64,000 nucleotides of DNA from Candidatus Nitrosocosmicus franklandus (GCF_900696045.1 NZ_LR216287.1:930001-994000); one strand, 5' to 3'; positions 25,938-35,286 are shown, counted from the stretch's first letter. Notes: generated by a model not told the origin, from the sequence alone. Translations and numbers: made by a program.

Positions 25938-26433
25938 TTAGGATGAATCTTCCCGGTTTGACATATGCTTATCCCAAAGCAACTTAATCCACATCCTTTC
26001 CAAAGCTGGGATATCTTCAATAAACTTGCAAAATTTTTTAAACTCTTCATGTGTAATGTTTCCGCTTTTTATTTTATCAACAATTTGAAGAATTTGGGGC
26101 ATGTAATCCTTGTAGTTTTCATGATTTTTTCAAAATTATGTAAACCTTGTAACTCCAAGAATTTAAGGTAAATCTCTTTAATTTCCTCACATGACAGTCC
26201 TAGTTCTATGGTCACTTCAACCGGTGACAGGTCAGCCAATAGTAATTTGTATCCTTTAATTGTGTTAGATTTCAAAAATTTAGTACTATCCTTTTTTCTG
26301 TTATATTCATTAATTGTTTTTCCAATATCCCTAGGAGAAATCCTTACTGTTTTAGCTATCTCTTTATAAGTTTGTCCTTTTTTGTATAATTTAATTACCA
26401 GTCAAGTCTTTTCTTTTTTGTTAAAATTTTCAT
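25938..26433 (-). pseudogene. Broken helix-turn-helix protein gene, two frameshifts
   Basis: Three frames must be joined. MKILTKKK (start near 26433) shifts into VIKLYKKGQTYKEIAKTVRI and SPRDIGKTINEY, a helix-turn-helix. The frame continues with GYKLLLADLSPVEVTIELGL (second HTH-like unit) and YLKFLELQGLHNFEKI. A second shift near 26100 leads into YMPQILQIVDKIKSGNITHE and FIEDIPALERMWIKLL, ending DSS-stop at 25938. This two-HTH plus helical layout recurs, as far as I recall, in Nitrososphaeria genomes as a multi-copy family of unknown role. The joins are single-base shifts; it is probably inactive. Confidence 0.72.
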
Positions 26434-27111
26434 TTTGGCCCCACTATGCAAACAATTTGCTAATAAGACTGTTATCAAAATTACCACCTATTACCAACTA
26501 TCTTACCCTGTTTTCTTAAGGTTTGCTAGGTGTATATTCAATCATGACATTTCTTTTATATTCCGACCTTTACTTAGCAACGACAATTGAGTAATTTACG
26601 AGCCGTGATATGTAGTAGTAGTTAATGAATATGATGATTTACGCAAAGCGCCATAAAAATAGGAAATCACGGACACAAGGTACAATACTTAATATATATA
26701 TATTTAATATTCTGAAAGAAATCATACTGAAGACTAAAAATAAGGTGAAAATTTGACACTGGAATAGTTGCAAAAATCATAATACGCACTACACCTCAAT
26801 ATGCTAAATTATTGTCTTGCCTGTTAGGTTGATTGGAAAATATAGAATCGATTCCATACGACAAACAATAGTTTAACGGGATGAATTGTTTAACAAGGGT
26901 ATATTCACCACCGACATAGGATATAAATCCACGCCTGCATCGAGATTCATATTCTAAGGAAAGTTTAAAGAAACATCGGGCTTGTTCATTCGATACTAAC
27001 AACCTTCATTACAAGTTCAATCACAAAATGTCAAAACAAGTAACTGCAAATTAATCAAGTATCTTTTGTATTGCGGTAGTTTTCTCACATATTTCCTTTT
27101 GGCTTTTAAGT
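26434..27111. other. Gap without a clear gene
   Basis: Two open frames on the minus strand (26796-27002 and the part of 27017-27244 outside the decarboxylase) have no protein-like signature. Nothing else seen. Confidence 0.45.
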
Positions 27112-27660
27112 TCACAAAACCAGTACTGCTGCACTTATTACCGTGGTCCACATTCCATCCTTGTTTCCTTGAGCAGACTGGGTGAAATTCTGTGTTTTGT
27201 AAATTTTTCCAGAAAGTTTCCATTGCTCCTCGTTTTGATCCCAAGTTAGCGTCGGATTGGTAGGCAAGCCAATGGTCGTTGCTAGCATTTCCATCGCCAA
27301 GTCCTCTGCATAGTCTCCGGCCTTTGTAGCGGTTTCTCCGGTTGAGTGATGCTCAGATAAATATCCGTACTGAGCATCGTCCACAGGTCTAGCCAATCCA
27401 ATAGATGCTGCGATTAACCTATTAGGTTCATTAGTAGCTGATCTTGCCAAAACTGTAAAAACAATTTGCCCAGGTCTTAGATGTTTACGCCCTTCCTCTC
27501 TGTTTACGATTTTACAAAGAGGAGGTTTGATACTTGATACAGATACCAAATTTAAATCACTTATTGAAGCGTCGCGCAATGCAAGTTCAAAACTAGTGAG
27601 ATTATCTTTGTGGGTGCCTTTTCCTTTAGTAAAAAACATTATTTTTGGAACATACTGCAA
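27112..27660 (-). CDS. pdaD: Pyruvoyl-dependent arginine decarboxylase
   Basis: 182 aa. Family features in order: PKIMFFTKGKGTHKDNLTSF, ELALRDASISDLNLVSVSSI with the self-cleavage pair Ser42-Ser43, GQIVFTVLARSATNEPNRLI, ASIGLARPVDDAQYGYLSEH, and TGETATKAGDYAEDLAMEML. The proenzyme cuts itself at Ser42|Ser43, turning Ser43 into a pyruvoyl group; the enzyme makes agmatine from arginine, the first step of archaeal polyamine synthesis. The only start that fits the family N-terminus is the TTG at 27660; a stop lies upstream with no ATG or GTG between. Length is normal. Confidence 0.92.
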   Translation of the reverse strand: MQYVPKIMFFTKGKGTHKDNLTSFELALRDASISDLNLVSVSSIKPPLCKIVNREEGRKHLRPGQIVFTVLARSATNEPNRLIAASIGLARPVDDAQYGYLSEHHSTGETATKAGDYAEDLAMEMLATTIGLPTNPTLTWDQNEEQWKLSGKIYKTQNFTQSAQGNKDGMWTTVISAAVLVL

Positions 27661-28508
27661 TGGATCCGACGGAAAATTATTTTCATTTCCTTTCGTTATT
27701 TATTCTCCCCCTTTTGACAATATTCTGAAATAATAGGTTAAAAACATGATTTATAAATTACAACTATTTATTTTGTAATTGTTTGCTAATTTGACGATAC
27801 TTAAAATCTTATTAGATGTATATGCTTTAGCCTCCCTACAATTAAAATGGAATATTTGTTCAAGAATTTTTCTTTCACATTGAAACATATATACTCTGAC
27901 TACGGTAACATCCAACTCTTCTATTTTTAGAGGTTTATTAATATTATTATCGATTTCTCTCGTAGTAGCAATCTTTGATTAATAAGAACTTTCATTTCTA
28001 GAACTAGAAATGAGATAGTGTTTAAAAATATGGTTTGACATGATAAAAATCAAATTACTGTAATATTTATTTGAAATGTGGCTTGAGAAACAGATACAAA
28101 ATGTAGAACGCGGTCTAGATTTCTTACAAATTTAGTGTTAGCATCATTAGCTTGAGAATTGGCAAGTGTTACTCCAAGTATTATCCTAACAGTTTATTGA
28201 AATACCAAAATTTATCCATATTGTTCATATGGCACCCGCTTTACTATATTACTATATTATCTCTTGCAATCATCTAAGAATAACGAATTTGTTCTAGTTG
28301 ATCACTTCATGCCTGACAAACCATTCGTTAACTCTCTATTATGCTTGCTTAATTGAAGCCATGTATTCATTATTCTTTGGACCGATACGAGTAAAGGCAC
28401 TTTATGAACAATTTTACAGCGTCATTAAACTTTGATTTACCATATCAATTATTCTTGCTGGATAAACAATACGATACTTTATATACTTGAATTCTGCTCT
28501 CCATTGAT
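27661..28508. other. Gap: upstream regions of the decarboxylase and cobalt genes
   Basis: Divergent promoters must lie here. The CbtB TATA box is at 28478-28488. No gene, RNA or riboswitch-like fold was recognised in the middle. Confidence 0.45.
28478..28488 (+). promoter_or_regulatory. TATA-like box of the cbtB-cbtA operon
   Basis: CTTTATATACT centred about 26 bases before the cbtB ATG; leaderless spacing. Confidence 0.55.
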
Positions 28509-28727
28509 ATGAGTTCTGTTAACGACCTTAGAGTTATACAAAAGGATCAGACTCCTAAATTAGCAATTGTGGTTCTAGCAATCATTGCATTAATTAGTAT
28601 TTATATTGTGGGTTACGATCAGGGTCAGTTATTTAGCTTGGTTCAAGGCAATCAAGCATACGATGTTATGTGGATACACGAGTTTACGCATGATATAAGA
28701 CACGCAGCAGGCTTTCCTTGTCATTGA
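28509..28727 (+). CDS. cbtB: Cobalt transporter subunit CbtB-like
   Basis: 72 aa. One membrane helix (about 18-37, LAIVVLAIIALISIYIVGY) and the diagnostic C-terminal metal-binding tail HEFTHDIRHAAGFPCH, rich in His and ending CH as in CbtB. In bacteria CbtB accompanies CbtA in a B12-riboswitch-controlled cobalt importer. Here cbtA starts 45 bases downstream on the same strand. Cobalt supply would serve cobalamin synthesis. No cobalamin riboswitch was seen. Confidence 0.9.
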   Translation: MSSVNDLRVIQKDQTPKLAIVVLAIIALISIYIVGYDQGQLFSLVQGNQAYDVMWIHEFTHDIRHAAGFPCH

Positions 28728-28772
28728 TCCTTCTAATTTTTTATATTAAATAATCTTATAGGTTTAACCTTT

Positions 28773-29498
28773 ATGAATTCGTACTCTTTTATTTTTATTT
28801 CACTTTTTGCAGGAGTTCTAGCTGGGCTAGTATTGGCAAGTATTAATTATTTTGTTGCAGAGCCTTTTATGGACCAGGCCATTGAAATTGAAGTTGAAAA
28901 TAGCATCACCGAGGGAGAAGTTATTGATTCTGATGAATTAAGTGTTTATAGAATATGGCAAAAAGAGGGCACTTTTGTTGCAGGAGCACTTTTTGGTTTG
29001 ACCTATGGTGCAATTTTAGGCATAGTATTTGTATTTGCACGAAGGTATCTTCCTTCTTCTGATGATAGAAAGAAGGCACTTATTTTAGCGGGCCTAATGT
29101 GTTTGACATTGTATGTCATTCCATTCTTAAAATATCCAGCAAACCCACCTGCAGTTGGAGATCCTGAAACAATTGCGATAAGAGATAGCTTATATACAGG
29201 TTTTCAACTGGCATCAGGATTAATAATCCTAGGTTTAAGTGTTTTCTGGTTTAAATTTAAAACCATCAGTTTATTCAAGTATTTGATACCTGCATTTTAC
29301 GTTGGACTCATAGGATTAGTCTTTTACATCTTTCCGGCCAATCCTGATCCGATGACATTACCAATAGATCTCGTTAATTCATTTAGAATGGTGACCTTTA
29401 CTACGATGATCATGTTCTACTTAGTCTTAGGAATAGTGTTTGGCGTGATATGGTACAGATATAAACCTCACGAAGCTACGAGGCTAACGACATCTTAA
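28773..29498 (+). CDS. cbtA: Cobalt transporter subunit CbtA-like
   Basis: 241 aa, about six membrane helices. Recognised by FAGVLAGLVLASINYFVAEP in helix 1, EGTFVAGALFGLTYGAILG, and the family loop PFLKYPANPPAVGDPETIAI followed by RDSLYTGFQLASG. Forms a membrane importer with CbtB encoded just upstream. The acidic stretch after helix 1 (EIEVENSITEGEVIDSDE) may collect metal. Part of a two-gene operon; the next gene is convergent. Confidence 0.9.
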   Translation: MNSYSFIFISLFAGVLAGLVLASINYFVAEPFMDQAIEIEVENSITEGEVIDSDELSVYRIWQKEGTFVAGALFGLTYGAILGIVFVFARRYLPSSDDRKKALILAGLMCLTLYVIPFLKYPANPPAVGDPETIAIRDSLYTGFQLASGLIILGLSVFWFKFKTISLFKYLIPAFYVGLIGLVFYIFPANPDPMTLPIDLVNSFRMVTFTTMIMFYLVLGIVFGVIWYRYKPHEATRLTTS

Positions 29499-29616
29499 AT
29501 TCAAATTTTTGTTAATGATCGTTTGAAAAAATATAAAAATTGCATTTCAATGTAATCACTGCAATCTTTCAAAATCAAAGTATTTGAAGTTTTGATTTGG
29601 ATTTACAACAAGAGAG

Positions 29617-30441
29617 TTACATTAAAGTATAAACTTCATAAGGATTGCCTGACTTGATATCTATATACTTCCACTCATTAGTATCGAATGCAATCCGCCT
29701 AAAGCCAGTTTGAATTTGGGGATGTAAAAGTTTGTAAACATTCTCTCCGACCGAAATCTTGTTTGGTGGTGTAATTGAGGTGATTTTTGAGGTCACGTTC
29801 ATGGTATAACTTAAAATGTCTATCTGTGAACTCTTATCATACCCATATTGAAAAATTATGTTTTCTCCCTCATCGATTCCGATTTTGACTGATAAATTCG
29901 GAAAATCTTGTTTACTCAGTATGGGATTGATACCATCTTTAATTATACTAATCATTGATTTGGCACATCGGTACGCATTGTCACAGGTTAAATACTTGTT
30001 GAATCCTGAAGGAAAGAACGCGATAATTGCATCACCAGCGTACTTTAGAACATACCCGTTAAGGCTTTCTATAACCGAGGACAATTCATGCGAAAATGCA
30101 CGTATTATTGTTACCAATTTTTCTATGGGTAACGTCATACTCATCTTTGTTGATCCAACCAAATCTGCATACATGATCACTAATGGCACCTTAGTATCCA
30201 CATGTCGTATAAGATAATCCTGGCCTCTCTTAATTGAAGTATTATACCTATATCTTTCTTTAATGGCACTCCATAATCTGTCTTGTCTTAAATGAACCAA
30301 AGTCTTGAGATCAAAAATTTCTGTTTCGCGGGAATCTGCACTACTTTTCTTGTAGATTACATCTTCAAGAACTCGCCTATCATCGTCATCTACAATATCC
30401 TTTTTATCGGGGTTCCTGGGATCGTCCCTTCCTCCACTCAA
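29617..30441 (-). CDS. Class III nucleotidyl cyclase-like protein
   Basis: 274 aa from TTG. A charged N-terminus (about 1-80) precedes the cyclase domain (about 85-250). Metal ligands Asp93 (YADLVGSTKM) and Asp137 (KYAGDAIIAFF), adenine-type Lys133 and Asp208, and the transition-state Asn215 are present; the usual catalytic Arg is Lys219. So it is better preserved than the relative at 10935-12056, which has Ser at the Asn position. Cytosolic; no HTH. It would make cAMP or a related cyclic nucleotide if active. No receptor or effector is adjacent; convergent with cbtA. Confidence 0.87.
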   Translation of the reverse strand: MSGGRDDPRNPDKKDIVDDDDRRVLEDVIYKKSSADSRETEIFDLKTLVHLRQDRLWSAIKERYRYNTSIKRGQDYLIRHVDTKVPLVIMYADLVGSTKMSMTLPIEKLVTIIRAFSHELSSVIESLNGYVLKYAGDAIIAFFPSGFNKYLTCDNAYRCAKSMISIIKDGINPILSKQDFPNLSVKIGIDEGENIIFQYGYDKSSQIDILSYTMNVTSKITSITPPNKISVGENVYKLLHPQIQTGFRRIAFDTNEWKYIDIKSGNPYEVYTLM

Positions 30442-31054
30442 AGAGAAGACTTAAAATTTATGGTTTAAAAAGATTTAGGAAAAATTTCAGATTATCAGAG
30501 ATGAATACAATAAATTATAGACATCTAAAATGTATACCGATTCAAGATTATTGTTTTAAGAGCAGTGAAAACATACCGGATAATCTAGATTTAGTAATAA
30601 TACTCTGTATATCACTAGAATGAACTCATAGCTCTTGAGTTGACCATGATTCTAAGTCTCAATAGGGCATCTTGTTTTATAATAATAAGCAAGAGATCTC
30701 GGCCAATATTAGTTACATTGTGCGTAGATTTTCTAGGCCTCTACAAGAGATGTCGCTAAAGTGTTGCATTTATTACAAATAGCCAAAACACGTCAGATAA
30801 TATTAAGGAATTCGATACAAAAGCTAATCGCAAAGACAAATGTCGAAAGGAAAACAACAGGTCAGAAATTTTTGTTAGAGATTCTCTAAAAGGTTGATTT
30901 CAAAAGTAAATAACAATGAATAAAGAAGGAACTCGAGAACAGCCACACTTTGGTAAAATATACGTTTAGAAGGATATATTGATAATGAAAGGTTTATCGC
31001 GGATTTGAGCAATATTTATGGAAAGTATCGATTTTTGAAGGTGGTGAAAAAGGA
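30442..31054. other. Gap without a clear gene
   Basis: No convincing frame or RNA fold. The cyclase promoter is expected at the left end. Confidence 0.45.
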
Positions 31055-31414
31055 TTACTGTTGAATTAGTTTTAGCGTATTATTAATAATGTTCCTATGA
31101 TCTGCATCTACCTCTGTGGTAACCACCAACAAGTGATCATCATCTAATGGAATAGTAATCCTTGTTAATTTCTCGTATTGTGTCATGGCATAAATACCCC
31201 TTCCCGTTTTGCTTGTAAGAGATTTCCTCAGACCCCAACGTCCAACTGCTTGAAGATTCGACTTTTGTGATTCCTGTGGGGATAGTAGACTAGTCAATCC
31301 TTCTCTCATACCACCATATTTTGTCTCACCAGTCTCATCACAAATACCCGCGAATCGGACCTTGGGATCTATGCCGAGTACGTTTTTACAGATCTGATCA
31401 TAATCCATGATCAT
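31055..31414 (-). CDS. DUF6659-like soluble protein
   Basis: 119 aa. MDYDQICKNVLGIDPKVRFA, GICDETGETKYGGMREGLTS, GRWGLRKSLTSKTGRGIYAM and EKLTRITIPLDDDHLLVVTT follow the order of a small alpha/beta family common in Nitrososphaeria (DUF6659 in my recollection), whose fold resembles roadblock/profilin-like dimers. Function unknown; signalling or scaffold roles are only guesses. Two ATGs (first and third codon) could start it. Stands alone. Confidence 0.72.
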   Translation of the reverse strand: MIMDYDQICKNVLGIDPKVRFAGICDETGETKYGGMREGLTSLLSPQESQKSNLQAVGRWGLRKSLTSKTGRGIYAMTQYEKLTRITIPLDDDHLLVVTTEVDADHRNIINNTLKLIQQ

Positions 31415-31692
31415 GTAAAAGGCTACCTTGTATTAAACATATCAACTCAGCATTACCTATGAATTTGTGATAATAGGTTTTATGAATAATTTAGATACGT
31501 AATTTATAAAAACTAGAAAAAACAAAAAAATCCATAATCACAAAGTGGTAGTAGTAATCATTATAACACCATTTTGATCAAAATATCCGTAGAAAGTCAA
31601 TATCATCCAAAGAAAAAACAAAGATATTCCGACTTGTCAAGTAGGATATCCTGTCATTATTAGCTGTTGAGAAAGAAACAAAAAATAAGGGC

Positions 31693-32067
31693 TTAAGTTT
31701 TGATGTTTGGAGAAGCCTTTTGTTTGCTTATCAATAGGCCTAATAGAACTACAAATGCAATTTGAAATATTTCTATAATGATGGCCGATTCACCAACACG
31801 ACCAGCTCTGCCCGTAATAGGGTTATCAGGCATACGTGTTATCGTCCATATTAAAATGAAAGCGATTGTCCCAGCAATACCTATGCAATCCCATGTCAAA
31901 CCCCACCTCCTAATTGTTGGGATAACCCAAAATATTTGACCAATACCTCCTACCAAAAAGAGGATTGTCATATTAGTATTGGGGGCAGGTAGCATAGTTA
32001 AATGCAAGATTCCAGCTATCGCAGTACATATTGATGCAGCAACTGCGATTATAATAGTTAAATTCAT
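31693..32067 (-). CDS. Hypothetical four-helix membrane protein
   Basis: 124 aa with four hydrophobic helices (about 3-25, 33-50, 62-80, 93-112) and short polar loops; the loop ITRMPDNPITGRAGRVGESA is the least hydrophobic part, and the tail (KQKASPNIKT) is basic and likely cytosolic. No family recognised. It lies 125 bases downstream of the CopD-like gene on the same strand, so it may belong to the copper-type cluster. Confidence 0.72.
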   Translation of the reverse strand: MNLTIIIAVAASICTAIAGILHLTMLPAPNTNMTILFLVGGIGQIFWVIPTIRRWGLTWDCIGIAGTIAFILIWTITRMPDNPITGRAGRVGESAIIIEIFQIAFVVLLGLLISKQKASPNIKT

Positions 32068-32192
32068 TACATTTACTAATCTAAAAACCTATAATAAAAT
32101 GTAGTTTTAAATGTTATTTTCATATTATAATATAATTTAATAACACACAAGGTTTTGAAATAAAATAATCAATCAATCAATCAACTTACTTG

Positions 32193-33677
32193 TCAAAAGC
32201 CACTATCCATAATGGCAAATATTTTTTCTATTTGCTTTTGATTCTTTCTGAAATTCACAACCGCAATAACAGATATGATCACAGCCAAAGTTATCACAAG
32301 ATAAATAAAGGATGAATCTCGTGAATCGCTCGCAATTTGGATCCGAATATCATCTGAGAATCCATTAAATACTTCTAAGGACGGTGGCGAGGTCACTGAA
32401 AGAAACGACGCTACTATGAGAACAGCTATCCCCAATATTGACTCAACTTTTAAAGTTCTACAGAGGGACTTGAGCATCATAATTCTATTTTCTTGATACT
32501 GTCGAGAAGCAATATTAGTTGTGTTACTAGCTTTATCATCTATGTTCTTTATCAAATTAGATATCAGTGACGTGTATTCAAAAATTTTAAGTTGGTTATA
32601 TCTTCCAATGAAAATTAATGGAAATGCTAATCCAAGCTTTAGAACAAGTAACTGTCCATATAAAGTACTAAATACCGAGTGTAGATTCTGAAGGTGTATA
32701 TAACCCAAATAGAGCCCAGAAACTCCAATGACACAAAGAGCAATAATAGCAACAAAAGAAAAGTTCATTAAAGAAATGGATGAGTTATGAACACTTATTA
32801 GATCATCATAAGTACTGGAAAATGTTATGTTACTATTCGATTTGCTGTCATAGTCAACAGGTTTAAGATTCCTTGTAAGAATTAATGAAAGATAAAACAA
32901 ACCGCCTATCCAAATTGATACAGCCATGAAATGGATCCAATCCATTGACACTGCCAAGGTAGAATAAGAGGGGAGAGAATTACTGTGGCTGACCATACTA
33001 TTAGAATAGAGATTAATTGAAGAAATAATCATTGCAGTCAATAAAAAAATTTGACTAAGTTTGTTATCACTAGAATGATTTATTCTATTTGTAGTGTGGT
33101 TATCCAGATTATCGCTATTGTTAAAAATTGCTCGCCCTCTGAGTCTATACAAATAATATAAAATAATCACTAATGTCATTATGGCAAAAGAAGTCCCGAT
33201 ACGCAGCATCCAAACTTGTCCTACAGAGGTAGTAAATAAAATGTCAAATGCAGAGTAAATGTCGAGTTCCAAATTCTGAGACAGCTGATATGATTGAAGT
33301 AAAATTATACAAGTAGAAAAAAATACTATAGATACGGAACAAATTATCACTATAAAAAAGACTTTCTTTAAAATTCTTGTATTAAGGTACACATCCTGTT
33401 TCACTGAATAATATGGTTTATTATTACCATCTTTTCGTGTCTGTTTTAAAAATTTACTAAAAAGAAAGCAATTAAAGATTATCCCGAAAACTGCTACTTG
33501 AGATATAATAACCAAAGATTTTAAAATTGCGTCATTTACAGAAGTTACTGCTTCAGACGATGAAGAAGCATCAAAGGCGCTTTCAACTTGGGCGAATGCA
33601 AAAGAATTGAAACTAACTAAATAAAATAAAACGATGATCACAAGTAAAAAGAATACAATTATTTTAGAGATGGACAT
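32193..33677 (-). CDS. CopD-like membrane protein (copper import/resistance type)
   Basis: 494 aa with about ten hydrophobic helices. The CopD domain lies in the second half: DWIHFMAVSIWIGGLFYLSL (conserved His and Trp in a helix), then LYGQLLVLKLGLAFPLIFIG and RYNQLKIFEY. CopD proteins move copper across the membrane with CopC outside. The upstream gene on the same strand ends only 41 bases away, so the two form an operon, divergent from CopC. Ammonia-oxidising archaea depend heavily on copper enzymes, which would explain the cluster. Confidence 0.87.
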   Translation of the reverse strand: MSISKIIVFFLLVIIVLFYLVSFNSFAFAQVESAFDASSSSEAVTSVNDAILKSLVIISQVAVFGIIFNCFLFSKFLKQTRKDGNNKPYYSVKQDVYLNTRILKKVFFIVIICSVSIVFFSTCIILLQSYQLSQNLELDIYSAFDILFTTSVGQVWMLRIGTSFAIMTLVIILYYLYRLRGRAIFNNSDNLDNHTTNRINHSSDNKLSQIFLLTAMIISSINLYSNSMVSHSNSLPSYSTLAVSMDWIHFMAVSIWIGGLFYLSLILTRNLKPVDYDSKSNSNITFSSTYDDLISVHNSSISLMNFSFVAIIALCVIGVSGLYLGYIHLQNLHSVFSTLYGQLLVLKLGLAFPLIFIGRYNQLKIFEYTSLISNLIKNIDDKASNTTNIASRQYQENRIMMLKSLCRTLKVESILGIAVLIVASFLSVTSPPSLEVFNGFSDDIRIQIASDSRDSSFIYLVITLAVIISVIAVVNFRKNQKQIEKIFAIMDSGF

Positions 33678-33718
33678 AGGATGTAGAAGTAGATCTCAAA
33701 TAAGATTTTATCAAAAAA

Positions 33719-34339
33719 TTAATTGGAGGTCCTATTTAACGCTTGGCTTACCTCATATTGAGAAATATATGGTTCAGGGAAACCTATTCGTTCTTCAGGA
33801 CAACCAAATCCGCCCAATAAGGCTTTTCTTTCAACTCCTTCTGATATTTGTACTGTTGAATTATCAGATTGTGCTGCCTCTCCGCCTGCGGGATTACATG
33901 AAAATGTTACATCAAATGCTGTTCCATTAATATCCCCAAAAATTCTATAATTATAGGTAGTTGCAATAGTGGGATAAAATGGTTCAGATTCGTAACTGCC
34001 AAGTTCTCCAAAGGCAGGTTCCAAGTTTAAGGTCATATTCTTATCTCCAGCTGAGATTTCTACTTTTAACGATTCTTCTAATCCAGTTACAGGTTTAGTG
34101 CCATTTGCCCTTGAGTCAATTGGATTAGAAGGATCAGGATACATAGCCCTTAGTTCGACACCTGTTTTATCATCTACAGAAATAGGTTCATTTAATGAGC
34201 CAACAACAAACAAATAGTCTTGACCATTGATATTAAATAATGCTCTTTGGTGTGCATATGACATTTGTAAGCTAGGTGCTGTTACCAACATAGATGTAGC
34301 AATTAGAACTCCGACGAGCATGAAATGAAATCTTTTCAT
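33719..34339 (-). CDS. Exported protein encoded with CopD
   Basis: 206 aa from the ATG at 34339, chosen because a TATA-like box (34361-34370) lies about 26 bases before it; an in-frame ATG at 34354 would be too close. A signal peptide ends SYAHQ, giving a His near the mature N-terminus, a feature seen in copper-binding exported proteins. The rest is beta-rich (RALFNINGQDYLFVVGSLNE, SLKVEISAGDKNMTLNLEPA, TTYNYRIFGDINGTAFDVTF) with Cys in FSCNPAGG and FGCPEE and a C-terminal helix. Not firmly recognised; the layout is like copper-associated YcnI/YtkA-type proteins. First gene of the operon with CopD. Confidence 0.78.
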   Translation of the reverse strand: MKRFHFMLVGVLIATSMLVTAPSLQMSYAHQRALFNINGQDYLFVVGSLNEPISVDDKTGVELRAMYPDPSNPIDSRANGTKPVTGLEESLKVEISAGDKNMTLNLEPAFGELGSYESEPFYPTIATTYNYRIFGDINGTAFDVTFSCNPAGGEAAQSDNSTVQISEGVERKALLGGFGCPEERIGFPEPYISQYEVSQALNRTSN

Positions 34340-34374
34340 AATCTTTGTCACCATGAATACAATTATAATGTTTT

Positions 34375-34390
34375 TTGTACAACATTCGAA
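34375..34390. promoter_or_regulatory. Copper-cluster operator 1 (TTGTACAACATTCGAA)
   Basis: Begins 4 bases upstream of the minus-strand TATA-like box. Its inverted copy is at 34463-34478. Contains the palindrome TTGTACAA. Confidence 0.7.
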
Positions 34391-34462
34391 TAGGGGAAAA
34401 TCATAAATCAGAAAAATAAATATGAAACGAAATCAACGGCTAAAAATAAAGTTGAGATCTGC

Positions 34463-34478
34463 TTCGAACGTTGTACAA
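34463..34478. promoter_or_regulatory. Copper-cluster operator 2, inverted copy
   Basis: TTCGAACGTTGTACAA is the reverse complement of operator 1 with one change. It ends about 5 bases upstream of the plus-strand TATA-like stretch (TATTATAATATTTA, about 34482-34495) of the CopC gene. A site next to the upstream side of a TATA box is where archaeal activators usually bind. Confidence 0.7.
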
Positions 34479-34512
34479 CAAGTATTATAATATTTATCAG
34501 GTAATTATAGAT

Positions 34513-35286
34513 ATGAAATTTATTATCGTTATGGTTGTTGCGCTTTCATATGTCTTGGGAACAGGCTTGTCATTCTTTCCCGTCTTTGGCCATGCCAGTC
34601 CAGTTACATATGACCCTGCGCCAAATACTGTATTAGATTCCTCCAAATCATTACCAAATGAGGTAAAGATAACTTTTACTGAAAGACCTGAATTAAGGGC
34701 AAGCAACATCAAAGTATTAAATTCAGATAATGAGAGAATAGATTCTAATGATTTGAAAACGATAGATTCTGACAAAACCATCTCTACGGCAATAGATAAA
34801 TCCAAAATCACCCCTGGAGTGTATACAGTAGATTGGTCTGTTTTGTCGAAAGATGACGGACATATTACGAAAGGCTCCTATGTATTTACAGTGAAAGATA
34901 AGAATATCTCCCAGGTTATAAACCAGCAGGCAAATCCAAGCACAAATGGATCTATAGGTTATGTTGAAAATTATACGACCCCAGATAGTATAGTTCTTAA
35001 TTTGAACATCATGCCCTACAGAGTTGGTCAAAACAATTTCACTGTAAACATTGACCATGAAAATGGGACTGCTGTAGAAAATATACGTAATGTTTTCCTT
35101 GAATTTAGCAATCCAGAGAGGAATTTAGGACCCATTGCCGAATCTATGGAAAAAACAAAAGTGGGAGAATTTTTTAAATCAGGGAGCTTTATTAGTCAAG
35201 AAGGTAATTGGCAAATAAAGGTTATTGTGCAAAGAATTAATGATTACGATATAAACCATACATTTGAAATATCAATTAAGAACTAA
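34513..35286 (+). CDS. Exported CopC-domain protein with C-terminal YtkA/FixH-like domain
   Basis: 257 aa from the ATG at 34513 (24 bases after the TATA box; an upstream in-frame TTG at 34471 lies inside operator 2). Signal peptide ends VFGHA-S. CopC domain, about 27-135: HASPVTYDPAPNTVLDSSKS with the mature N-terminal His, then VKITFTERPELRASNIKVLN and VDWSVLSKDDGHITKGSYVF carrying the second conserved copper His. The second half (about 160-257, SIVLNLNIMPYRVGQNNFTV to WQIKVIVQRIND) looks like the FixH/YtkA-like domain often attached to CopC/CopD proteins. Binds copper outside the membrane and hands it to CopD. Confidence 0.88.
   Translation: MKFIIVMVVALSYVLGTGLSFFPVFGHASPVTYDPAPNTVLDSSKSLPNEVKITFTERPELRASNIKVLNSDNERIDSNDLKTIDSDKTISTAIDKSKITPGVYTVDWSVLSKDDGHITKGSYVFTVKDKNISQVINQQANPSTNGSIGYVENYTTPDSIVLNLNIMPYRVGQNNFTVNIDHENGTAVENIRNVFLEFSNPERNLGPIAESMEKTKVGEFFKSGSFISQEGNWQIKVIVQRINDYDINHTFEISIKN

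Noticed and set aside
25832-26050. 72-codon minus-strand frame
   Set aside because: Out-of-frame shadow of the broken HTH gene; the adjacent frame gives the conserved C-terminal sequence.
26796-27244. Two minus-strand frames near the arginine decarboxylase
   Set aside because: Chance-like composition; one overlaps the decarboxylase out of frame.
34723-35058. Minus-strand frame inside the CopC gene
   Set aside because: Shadow; the plus strand has the CopC motifs.
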